NCBI GenBank assembly: GCA_032123435.1
Contig: JAQBFJ010000111.1
Coordinates: 1-12,625 of the forward strand
Direction of reading: 5' to 3'
Source of the DNA: JAQBFJ01 sp032123435
GTDB taxonomy: Bacteria; Verrucomicrobiota; Kiritimatiellia; UBA8416; JAQBFJ01
DNA length: 12,625 bases
In this document: piece by piece, positions 1 to 5,836 of the stretch
Layout: the number at the start of each line of letters is the position of its first letter
Position numbering within the stretch: position 1 is the stretch's first letter
Notes under the pieces: generated by a model
Databases searched by the model: none
What the model was told of the DNA's origin: nothing
Seen by the model: the letters and a program-made list of their open reading frames with translations, nothing else
Position numbers and translations under genes: made by a program

Positions 1-380
1 CATTTGTAGTATTTCATGCCAGCTACAGCATCACTAATGGCTTTGCGGGTAATTTCACGCTTGGAACGCTTGACCTGAACCGCTGTCCGGTCTTTTCCTT
101 TGTTGGCAATGAGATCAACACCATAATCATTGGAAGCACGAAGGTTGCCCACCTTATACCCCTGCTTTTCCATTAGCCGGCCAACAAGTTTTTCAAACTC
201 TAAACCAGACATCCCGTCCACTATAGTTATGTCCGGAAATGCCTGGTCAACATCGTTGGTTTGAACTGGAAGCAACTGAATAACATCATTGATCTGATTG
301 ATTTCATCCGCCAATAATTGCACGCCACTCATCAAAAACAGAATAACCACAGCAAAAACTTTGATTGTCGCTTTGCTCAT
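1..380 (-). CDS. Mrr-like restriction endonuclease-fold protein with N-terminal hydrophobic segment (3' end outside window)
   Basis: This is the first 126 codons of a gene that runs off the left edge. Codons 1-25 give a Lys-containing start, a hydrophobic stretch (VFAVVILFLMSGVQLL) and then ADE, which reads as a signal peptide or single membrane anchor. From about residue 58 the protein matches the Mrr/PD-(D/E)XK nuclease pattern: an LEFEKLV helix, then NDYGVDLIANKG with the catalytic Asp, then AVQVKRSKREI with the Q-x-K catalytic pair, then an ISDAVAGMKYY helix. Mrr-family enzymes cleave DNA, often modified DNA, and act in the cytoplasm, so an export-like N terminus is odd, although membrane-anchored Mrr-like proteins are known. 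The start at 378-380 is preceded by AAGAG about six bases upstream. The gene sits 30 bp after a 53-codon frame and inside the tRNA-linked element, so a defence or element-maintenance role is possible but unproven. The C-terminal part is unseen. Confidence 0.72.
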   Translation of the reverse strand, partial: MSKATIKVFAVVILFLMSGVQLLADEINQINDVIQLLPVQTNDVDQAFPDITIVDGMSGLEFEKLVGRLMEKQGYKVGNLRASNDYGVDLIANKGKDRTAVQVKRSKREITRKAISDAVAGMKYYK

Positions 381-410
381 TTTTCACTCTTTTAATGAAA
401 TTGAATAAGT

Positions 411-572
411 CTAGAAAGATTTTTTGACAGGAATGTTCTTCTCGCCGTATTGGATTTCGTCCGGCCCCATCAACCGCCTTCTCAGTGGATCGTCCGGCGC
501 CAAATGGGCAGGGTTGATCAAACGGCAATACCTTACTGGATATATTGTCGAGCATGTTTTTCTGATGTTCAT
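411..572 (-). CDS. Small hypothetical protein, 53 aa, possibly a gene remnant
   Basis: An ATG at 570-572 preceded by AGAGG seven bases upstream opens a 53-codon frame ending in TAG at 411-413. I do not recognise the product. The C-terminal 33 residues (pattern PAHLAPDDPLRRRLMGPDE, then a Lys-rich tail ending KKSF) look like real protein, and by hand count about two thirds of their codons end in G or C. The first 20 residues are Cys- and Tyr-containing and less convincing. The overlapping frame upstream reads EAANEHQKNMLDNISSKVL before the open frame changes. The piece may therefore be the decayed, frameshifted tail of a larger protein rather than a small gene. It lies between the recombinase and the Mrr-like gene, in the same direction, with a promoter-like site just upstream. 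Confidence 0.4.
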   Translation of the reverse strand: MNIRKTCSTIYPVRYCRLINPAHLAPDDPLRRRLMGPDEIQYGEKNIPVKKSF

Positions 573-625
573 TTGCAGCCTCTTAAATCTTTCCAGTCAT
601 GAGCTACTGGATTGGTATATATATA

Positions 626-655
626 ATATTATCTTGCCTTCTGATATAATGCCAA
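626..655 (-). promoter_or_regulatory. Predicted sigma70-type promoter for the 53-aa frame and nuclease gene
   Basis: On the minus strand, TTGGCA (650-655) and TAATAT (626-631) are separated by 18 bases. This would start transcription near 619, about 47 bases before the 53-codon frame. The 184-bp gap from 573 to 756 otherwise shows no clear gene. The prediction rests on motif match only, in an AT-rich stretch where chance matches are common. Confidence 0.4.
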
Positions 656-756
656 CTCTTTTCCACTTTTTCGCGCGGTCCGATGTATCCACCGAAACAC
701 TGTTCTTTTTCAATCCGATTGTTGACACATCACACAAATAAATATCAATGCCTGTT

Positions 757-1992
757 TTATCGCAACTTTCTTTTGCGCGGCTTATTGGATTTCTTTTCAG
801 GCTGAAACGACATTGCCGGCAAGGCTGCAATTGCCTTTGCCTTCTGTTCACTGCCGGCATGACTGTAAAGCCTGGTCATTGCCGGACTGCCATGGCCAAC
901 GAGTTCCATGATAGCGACCTCGGGCACATTGTTGGCTGCACAGAGGCTGACAAATGAATGCCTCAAACTGTGAAAGCCTACTCGCACAATAACATTCTTA
1001 CGATGGCCGTTAGATGGCTTTTCAGTTGTCTGAATTTTGTTGGCCTCAAAATGCTTCTGGATCTGCTTGGAAATGGCACCACTATCCTGCTGATACAACA
1101 TCGATTCATGCGGAAAGATATAGTCGTCCTTTTTCCTTCTGTTTTTCTGCAGTTCCCGGAGCATTGCCGCCAGAACCGGGTGGATTGGCAGACGGACAAC
1201 TTTACTCTTACGCTTTGTTTTCATGGGTATATGTTCGATGAAGCCCTTTTTCAGGTCCATTTCATTCCATTTCAGCATACAAACGTCACCAAGGCGCATC
1301 CCCGTATATAGGCCAATGGCGAACATGTATTTCATGGTGCCTTTGGCCGTCCTGCAGACCCTGGCAAGTTCATCGGGTTTCAGTTCGCGTCGGCTTTCAG
1401 TTTCAAGCTCCATCTTAGGAAGATCGGACCAAACATTGTGCGCCAGACCGGCTTGGACTTTGAGTACGTGGCACATACTTTTCAAAAGGTTAATGTGAAG
1501 GTTATATGTTGACGGAGAGACGCCGGATGCCCAAAGATATCCGGCATATTCTTCAGCCATTGTTGCTGTCAGTTCATGCACAGCCACCACCTCCGGGTGA
1601 TTTTTCATAACCCATTTCTGAAAGGAGTTCCATCTGCCATGATAGGAGTACAGAGTCTTGGGGCCGGGATTACGTTTCTTCGGGTTCTGCAGCCATGCCT
1701 GCCAGGCATTTGAAATTTTCACTTGAGAATCAACAGCCTGCAACAGTCTTCGAGCGGCTTCATGCCTTTTCTTGTTCTGCTGTTTTTCAGGAAGTCTTGA
1801 AATGGCACCGACAACTTGGTCAAGCAGATAGTCCACTGAAAAATCTCCCTTAACTTTAGTGATTATTTTGTTCATCTCCTTTCTTGCTTTTCGTCTTTCA
1901 GTCTCGCCCGTACTTTGCCGATAAACTTTTCCCTTATATTCAAATCGCACAAACCAGTTCTTACTTCCAGAGCGTTGATACAGAGAAGCCAT
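757..1992 (-). CDS. Tyrosine recombinase / integrase of a tRNA-integrated element
   Basis: This 411-residue phage-type integrase should catalyse site-specific integration and excision through a 3'-phosphotyrosyl link. The N terminus (residues 1-45, RSGSKNWFVRFEYKGKVYR) resembles an arm-binding or AP2-like domain. Residues about 92-185 form the SAM-like core-binding domain. The catalytic domain follows: R233 in YTGMRLGD, Lys in MKTKRKSK (about 258), H341-x-x-R344 in HSLRHSF, H367 in VGHGSP and the nucleophile Y376 in RLYSHAG. All six active-site positions are present, so the enzyme looks functional. The tail is very basic (KPRKRKLR). The start is secure: AGGAGGT lies five bases before ATG. The gene begins 170 bp beyond the 3' end of tRNA-Thr and points away from it, the usual layout when an element has integrated into a tRNA 3' end. 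It is not a Xer housekeeping recombinase, which is about 300 residues long. Confidence 0.95.
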   Translation of the reverse strand: MASLYQRSGSKNWFVRFEYKGKVYRQSTGETERRKARKEMNKIITKVKGDFSVDYLLDQVVGAISRLPEKQQNKKRHEAARRLLQAVDSQVKISNAWQAWLQNPKKRNPGPKTLYSYHGRWNSFQKWVMKNHPEVVAVHELTATMAEEYAGYLWASGVSPSTYNLHINLLKSMCHVLKVQAGLAHNVWSDLPKMELETESRRELKPDELARVCRTAKGTMKYMFAIGLYTGMRLGDVCMLKWNEMDLKKGFIEHIPMKTKRKSKVVRLPIHPVLAAMLRELQKNRRKKDDYIFPHESMLYQQDSGAISKQIQKHFEANKIQTTEKPSNGHRKNVIVRVGFHSLRHSFVSLCAANNVPEVAIMELVGHGSPAMTRLYSHAGSEQKAKAIAALPAMSFQPEKKSNKPRKRKLR

Positions 1993-2028
1993 GAGTCACC
2001 TCCTATGTTGAAAAATGTTGATGAAGGT

Positions 2029-2057
2029 AGAATACGGGAAAAAAGGATCGAATACAA
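2029..2057 (-). promoter_or_regulatory. Predicted promoter of the integrase gene
   Basis: On the minus strand, TTGTAT (2052-2057) and TATTCT (2029-2034) are spaced by 17 bases. They lie about 37 bases upstream of the integrase ATG, and the gene has a near-consensus Shine-Dalgarno site. The match is moderate, but the position and spacing fit well. Confidence 0.5.
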
Positions 2058-2065
2058 ACAAAAAC

Positions 2066-2091
2066 CGGTCACAAAACGGTCACATTTGACC
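2066..2091. repeat. GGTCA repeats upstream of the integrase promoter: direct repeat plus inverted half-site
   Basis: On the plus strand CGGTCACA occurs at 2066-2073 and again at 2077-2084, exactly 11 bp apart, or one helical turn. The second GGTCA (2078-2082) also pairs with TGACC (2087-2091) as a palindrome with a four-base gap. The cluster lies just upstream of the predicted -35 element and between the integrase gene and the tRNA. Arm-type integrase sites, excisionase sites or an operator would all sit here. Which one it is cannot be told from sequence. Confidence 0.5.
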
Positions 2092-2162
2092 TTTTTCAGG
2101 ACAACAACATGACGCATCGTTTTATTGTGAAGTTACAACCTACTGCTATCCAACATGTTACC

Positions 2163-2238
2163 TGGAGCCAACGGTCGGGATCGAACCGACGACCTGCTCA
2201 TTACGAATGAGCTGCTCTACCAACTGAGCTACGTTGGC
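2163..2238 (-). tRNA. tRNA-Thr (anticodon CGT)
   Basis: The reverse strand folds into a complete 76-nt cloverleaf. The acceptor stem is GCCAACG with CGTTGGC, and the D stem is GCTC with GAGC. The anticodon stem is GCTCA with TGAGC around the loop TTCGTAA, giving anticodon CGT at 2203-2205, which reads the Thr codon ACG. The variable region is AGGTC. The T stem is GTCGG with CCGAC around TTCGATC. The discriminator is T and CCA is encoded. The 3' end faces the integrase gene, so it is the probable attachment target. Whatever sequence originally followed the tRNA has probably been displaced by the element. Confidence 0.97.
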
Positions 2239-2265
2239 CTCAAAACAAGAGGTGATAATGGTGTA

Positions 2266-2293
2266 ACTTTATAAATGTAGCCCTGCAAGTCAA
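2266..2293 (-). promoter_or_regulatory. Predicted tRNA-Thr promoter
   Basis: On the minus strand, TTGACT (2288-2293) and TAAAGT (2266-2271) are spaced by 16 bases and lie about 27 bases before the mature tRNA 5' end. The -35 box is strong and the -10 box weak. The rest of the 153-bp gap to holA (2239-2391) shows nothing further that I can support. Confidence 0.5.
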
Positions 2294-2391
2294 GCACCTT
2301 GAATACTCTCCTTCCCGATTATCAATCCGCATAGCACCTGAGTTTTGCGGGAATTTATCCTGTGATCTTGTCAAACATTCGACATGAAATG

Positions 2392-3519
2392 TTACCGGAC
2401 GGCCGGACTGGATATACGTTTTTTACTTCCGGCGCTCAACATCCTTATCAAGAGCAGTTCCAGAACGATATGTTGCGGCATTCTGCTTGACACCAGTTTT
2501 ACATGCGCTTCCGCCGCCGCTTTCTGACAACGCAAAAGAGCAGGCAACGAGAACCCTTTCGCCTGCTCAGCCAGAAGGCCGGCGCGATATGGATGCATTT
2601 TGCGTGGATCCTTATTGAACCCTTCAGAAAACAAAACTTCCATTTCGGGCGAAAGGTCCCTCCATTTCACGCCACCATGAGCGCCAGCAATAAGCCATTC
2701 TTTATCCAATGCCTCGCGAAAGATCATCAAATCTTTTACTCGTGCGCTCAGTCCTATAATCAGACCTATGGGGCTTTCTTTCTGAAACATTAATTGACGA
2801 AGTGTTTTAAGGCATCTTGCCAGATCACGTCTGCCAAAAGCATCAGCCAGATCCCATGCAAGACTTTCACGCGAGGAACACACAACCGCTTCAATATCAC
2901 CACGTGATACCGTCTTGTTATCACCCATGAACACAGCAAGTTTTTCAACTTCGTTTACCATCTGCCTGATGTTTATTCCAACTTTCTCCATAAACAAAGC
3001 GAACACCTCGCTGGACATCTTAAGGTCAGCGTCACGGAGCATTCCTTTTAAACGGGCCTCTGCCGCCTGCTCGGCCTGATAAGACTTTTCAGAGACGCGG
3101 AACTCCTCAACCTTGCCGAATTTATTGCATGCCTTGTAAAAAGCATGTCGTTTATCCACTTTAGGAGATGTGATCACCAACACCTGTCCAGCGCTCAAAC
3201 CTGAACTAATCAGCGAAGCCAGCTGATTAACCCGAGACTTAACGGCTTCTGATTTACCAATCAAATTTTCGCACAGGAAACTCACATCCCGGAACCACAC
3301 AACTTTACGGTTACAGAATAAGCCCAAAGTCTGGATGGCCTCTTCGCATTGCGATATTGCCGTTCTGGCGGACTCGGCATTTTCGGCATTGCCGTCAATA
3401 ATTTCGAGCCCCAGGGCGCGATCCTCCACAGGCACAAGCGTATCAACAATCTCTTTGGCCTTGTTGGACACAAGATACTCATCTTCGCCGAATATCAGAT
3501 AAACAGATGTTGTTGCCAT
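2392..3519 (-). CDS. holA: DNA polymerase III subunit delta (clamp-loader delta)
   Basis: This 375-residue protein belongs to the HolA family, the delta subunit that opens the beta sliding clamp within the clamp loader. The N-terminal AAA+-like domain starts with the typical VYLIFGEDEYLVSNKAKEI. The hydrophobic strands RKVVWFRDVSFL and GQVLVITSPKVDKR follow, then the middle domain (SSEVFALFMEKVGINIRQM, EVEKLAVFMG). The C-terminal collar domain includes ESLAWDLADAFGRRDL and the segment around SPIGLIIGLSARVKDL. As usual for delta, no Walker A motif is visible. It is somewhat longer than typical (about 330-350). No Shine-Dalgarno sequence precedes the ATG (bases are CTTACCTC), and a 48-codon frame with its own ribosome site overlaps the start. 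Translation may therefore depend on that upstream frame. It has no close partner downstream; the tRNA comes next. Confidence 0.93.
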   Translation of the reverse strand: MATTSVYLIFGEDEYLVSNKAKEIVDTLVPVEDRALGLEIIDGNAENAESARTAISQCEEAIQTLGLFCNRKVVWFRDVSFLCENLIGKSEAVKSRVNQLASLISSGLSAGQVLVITSPKVDKRHAFYKACNKFGKVEEFRVSEKSYQAEQAAEARLKGMLRDADLKMSSEVFALFMEKVGINIRQMVNEVEKLAVFMGDNKTVSRGDIEAVVCSSRESLAWDLADAFGRRDLARCLKTLRQLMFQKESPIGLIIGLSARVKDLMIFREALDKEWLIAGAHGGVKWRDLSPEMEVLFSEGFNKDPRKMHPYRAGLLAEQAKGFSLPALLRCQKAAAEAHVKLVSSRMPQHIVLELLLIRMLSAGSKKRISSPAVR

Positions 3520-3625
3520 GAGGTAAGACGATAAAACGCCAATAAACTAAGGGCAAGATCTTTCTCAAAATCACACACAACAAGCAGAATAATATGCCGT
3601 GACCAATGGAGAGATAGACCTGCAT
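3479..3625 (-). CDS. Possible upstream ORF / leader peptide of holA, 48 aa
   Basis: An ATG at 3623-3625 preceded by AAGGTGATT opens a 48-codon frame. It ends in TGA at 3479-3481, 41 bases inside holA in another frame. The product is hydrophobic in its first 34 residues (LSIGHGILFCLLCVIL, then LPLVYWRFIVLP) and could form one membrane helix, ending in RRR. I recognise no family. It is not certain to be a gene. It is worth listing because it has the ribosome site that holA lacks and begins close to a predicted transcription start, so coupling or leader control is plausible. Confidence 0.3.
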   Translation of the reverse strand: MQVYLSIGHGILFCLLCVILRKILPLVYWRFIVLPHGNNICLSDIRRR

Positions 3626-3649
3626 AATCACCTTATATCTATTGGTTTA

Positions 3650-3658
3650 ATCATACCA
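3650..3658 (-). promoter_or_regulatory. Predicted extended -10 promoter for holA and its upstream frame
   Basis: The minus strand reads TGGTATGAT, an extended -10 element (TGn followed by TATGAT) with only a poor -35 match upstream. Transcription would start near 3643, about 18 bases before the 48-codon frame and about 124 bases before holA. Confidence 0.4.
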
Positions 3659-3722
3659 TAGACTCTGCAATAGACTGAAAAAAGCCATTATTTGCGATGC
3701 GAGACCTCTCCCGACTTTGAAG

Positions 3723-3751
3723 GTGACAACCGCATGCAAGTAACATACTAT
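3723..3751 (+). promoter_or_regulatory. Predicted promoter of the six-gene operon
   Basis: GTGACA (3723-3728) and TACTAT (3746-3751) are spaced by exactly 17 bases, giving a start near 3758 and a leader of about 20 bases before the first ATG at 3781. The 261-bp gap 3520-3780 thus holds two divergent promoters. Confidence 0.5.
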
Positions 3752-3780
3752 TCTCTTGTAATGACAAAAACGGAAAGAAC

Positions 3781-5364
3781 ATGAAAAACGCAGTATCCAA
3801 GATTAGAGCCCAAAAGACAAAAACAAGGGAAAAACAGGCCATCAAGGCCGGTTCGAGCAACACTCCTCTGCATAAGAGTCGGCTAATCGGCTTTTTAATA
3901 GTTCTCATATTGTGGAGCCTGGCAATTCTGGCATCAGGTATTGAGCATATTGTCCAACCTTCACAAAAACTGGAAACCTTATTATTCTCTATGGCAAGTA
4001 ACGGAGTGTTTCTGCTTGTCGCACTTTTTGCAGTTGGAATTTTCATTGAAGCATTAAACCCTGGTTTTACGAAACAAAATTCCAAGATACTGCTTGTTTC
4101 CATGATTTCCGCAATATCCATACTCCCTGCCGGTGTAATTTTCTATATGACCAGGACGGGTCTGATAAAACCTGATATCGCGCCATTTTTTATGCCTTTC
4201 GCAATGGCGCCTATGCTGGCAACCATCCTTTTCGACAGGAAAATCGGCATAGCAATCGGCGTATGGACGTGTCTTGTCATAGCTATAATATTAGGCAAGA
4301 ATTTCCCGCTCTTCATTACTGGTATGACTGTAACAGTACTGGCAGCACAAGCCATCCATGGCGTCAGGACTCGCACAAAAGTTTTAAAGATTGGGCTCGT
4401 TACGGGCCTGGCTGAAATACCATGCGTTTTGGCGCTCACAATATCGCATGGGATAAATTCCGATGTCTTAACGGTTATAATGCAGGCTTCTGCCTGCATT
4501 ATTGGCGGATTCATATCCGCCATCCTGACGCTACTCATTCTGCCCTTGTTTGAAAGCTTATTTCACATAACGACGGACATAACGCTTCTTGAACTATCAG
4601 ATATGGGCCATCCTCTGCTCCAACGTCTTGCGATTGAAGCGCCCGGCACATATCATCACAGTCTTATTGTGGCAAATCTGGCGCAGGCCGCGGCACACGA
4701 AATTGGCGCCAATTCGCTGGCGGCAAGAGTATGTTCGTATTTCCACGACATCGGTAAGCTGACGAAACCCGAATTTTTCATAGAGAATATTCAGCTTCAG
4801 TTTAATCCGCATGATGATCTGCCGCCCAGCATGAGCACGCTCGTGATTATTGCTCACGTAAAAGAAGGGCTGAGCTTAGCTATGCTGCATAAACTGCCGG
4901 AGCCGGTACTGCGCGTTATCAGAGAACATCATGGCACGGGTCTTCTTTCTTATTTACACCATAAAGCAAAATCACAGCTGGAGTTCCAGCTCACCCAGGA
5001 AAATCCCGCACAGTCCTCCGACGGCCAGACAAAGATAAATGAATCCGATTTCCGTTATCCGGGCCCAAAGCCATCATCTCGCGAATCAGCCGTTATATGC
5101 CTGGCAGACGCCGTAGAAGCGGCATCCAGATCTATGGAAAAAACCACACCCGTCCATATTGAAGGGCTGATAAACGAAATCATCAACACCAGATTTCTGG
5201 ATGGTCAATTCGATAATTGTGATCTTGCCATTTCGGATTTGACCACAATAAAACGATCTTTTCTTTTTTCCATGACAAGCATGTTTCACTCTCGAGTCCC
5301 TTACCCAAAAGATGAAAATAGAGATAAACAACAGGCAAAAGCTGGCCAAACTGAACAGACCTAG
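3781..5364 (+). CDS. 7TM HD-domain phosphohydrolase, PgpH/YqfF-like, lacking the large extracellular domain
   Basis: This 527-residue protein matches the membrane and HD parts of the PgpH/YqfF family, whose studied members hydrolyse cyclic di-AMP. A basic N terminus (1-34) is followed by about seven hydrophobic segments: 35-58, 66-93, 101-124, 133-150, 153-171, 177-192 and 201-258, the last perhaps two helices. The cytoplasmic HD domain (about 265-460) starts with HPLLQRLAIEAPGTYHHS. The metal ligands are visible: H292/H293, H322-D323 in FHDIGK, H359 in IIAHV, H383-H384 in REHHGT and D443 in CLADAVEA. Typical PgpH is over 700 residues with an extracellular sensor domain; here only a short loop lies between the first two helices. 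Whether the substrate is c-di-AMP is inferred from family only. The start has GGAAAG five bases upstream. The gene overlaps ybeY by 53 bases, and a yqfF-ybeY order is also known in Firmicutes. Confidence 0.9.
   Translation: MKNAVSKIRAQKTKTREKQAIKAGSSNTPLHKSRLIGFLIVLILWSLAILASGIEHIVQPSQKLETLLFSMASNGVFLLVALFAVGIFIEALNPGFTKQNSKILLVSMISAISILPAGVIFYMTRTGLIKPDIAPFFMPFAMAPMLATILFDRKIGIAIGVWTCLVIAIILGKNFPLFITGMTVTVLAAQAIHGVRTRTKVLKIGLVTGLAEIPCVLALTISHGINSDVLTVIMQASACIIGGFISAILTLLILPLFESLFHITTDITLLELSDMGHPLLQRLAIEAPGTYHHSLIVANLAQAAAHEIGANSLAARVCSYFHDIGKLTKPEFFIENIQLQFNPHDDLPPSMSTLVIIAHVKEGLSLAMLHKLPEPVLRVIREHHGTGLLSYLHHKAKSQLEFQLTQENPAQSSDGQTKINESDFRYPGPKPSSRESAVICLADAVEAASRSMEKTTPVHIEGLINEIINTRFLDGQFDNCDLAISDLTTIKRSFLFSMTSMFHSRVPYPKDENRDKQQAKAGQTEQT
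4477..4502. repeat. Perfect 11-bp inverted repeat with 4-nt loop inside the HD gene
   Basis: ATAATGCAGGC (4477-4487) and GCCTGCATTAT (4492-4502) are exact reverse complements around the loop TTCT. The hairpin falls in codons for the last membrane segment (VIMQASACIIGG), just upstream of the HD-domain coding region. No T-run follows, so it is not a standard terminator. It may be chance, or may slow translation or invite RNA processing. Confidence 0.6.
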
Positions 5365-5773
5365 AATAAGACAGTTGATACGTTATCTTACAGGTAAGAT
5401 CAACAGACTCGACCCAACGGCCTGGGAGGAAATTTCCATCATGACAACAGATGACACGGGTATCAGGTCGGTAAACAGGAAACATTTGAACAGCACGGAT
5501 GTTACCGACGTCATCAGTTTTCGTTATGAACCGATGCCCGGCATTAATACCGCGTGTACGGGTGAAATAATTGTTAATGTAGAGAGAGCGCTGGAAATCA
5601 CACAAAAGATGAAAAAAAGGAACGCATGCCATGAATTGGCTCTTTACATGGCGCATGGATTCGACCATCTTGCCAACCAGACGGATCAAGATTCAGCCGG
5701 CAAATGCCGGATGAGACACCGCGAATTGCGTTGGCTGAAAACGGCGCCATGGCACGGAATCTTGAAATCTTAA
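5312..5773 (+). CDS. ybeY: Endoribonuclease / rRNA maturation factor YbeY
   Basis: This is a 153-residue YbeY (UPF0054) protein, a zinc-dependent factor for 16S rRNA 3'-end maturation and ribosome quality control. The family start MKIEINNRQK is present, followed by the substrate-groove segment NRKHLNSTDVTDVISFRYEP (about 55-74) and GEIIVNVERA (84-93). The metal site is unusual. The family motif HGxxHLxGxDH reads HGFDHLANQTD here, so H115 and H119 are kept but the third ligand position is D125 and the glycine is lost. The downstream CRMRHREL segment is typical. The 53-base overlap with the HD gene is supported because a later start would remove the first beta strand; only a weak AAAAG precedes the ATG. 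Expression is probably coupled to the upstream gene. Confidence 0.9.
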   Translation: MKIEINNRQKLAKLNRPRIRQLIRYLTGKINRLDPTAWEEISIMTTDDTGIRSVNRKHLNSTDVTDVISFRYEPMPGINTACTGEIIVNVERALEITQKMKKRNACHELALYMAHGFDHLANQTDQDSAGKCRMRHRELRWLKTAPWHGILKS

Positions 5774-5836
5774 AGCATGCTCCGCGGGAAGCCTGAGAAT
5801 CAGTTCCCAGCAATACATCTCGAAAGGAAAGAAACC

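Noticed and set aside
424..741. Plus-strand open frame of 105 codons over the region between nuclease and integrase
   Set aside because: No ribosome site, composition unlike protein, and it lies opposite the better-supported 53-codon frame and promoter region.
2066..2091. GGTCA repeats as a CRISPR or plasmid iteron array
   Set aside because: Only two direct copies and one inverted half-site, far too few and too short for either.
2311..2352. Possible terminator hairpin after holA (CCGCA with TGCGG)
   Set aside because: Only five pairs with a 13-base loop and no T-run on the minus strand.
2782..2791. TGAAACATTA inside holA, matching part of the inverted-repeat arm at 10990-11004
   Set aside because: A single 10-base match without the partner arm inside conserved coding sequence is best explained by chance.
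5777..5836. Upstream in-frame start of the DUF502 gene
   Set aside because: No ribosome site, and the extra 20 residues are unlike the family N terminus; ATG 5837 has a clear Shine-Dalgarno site.
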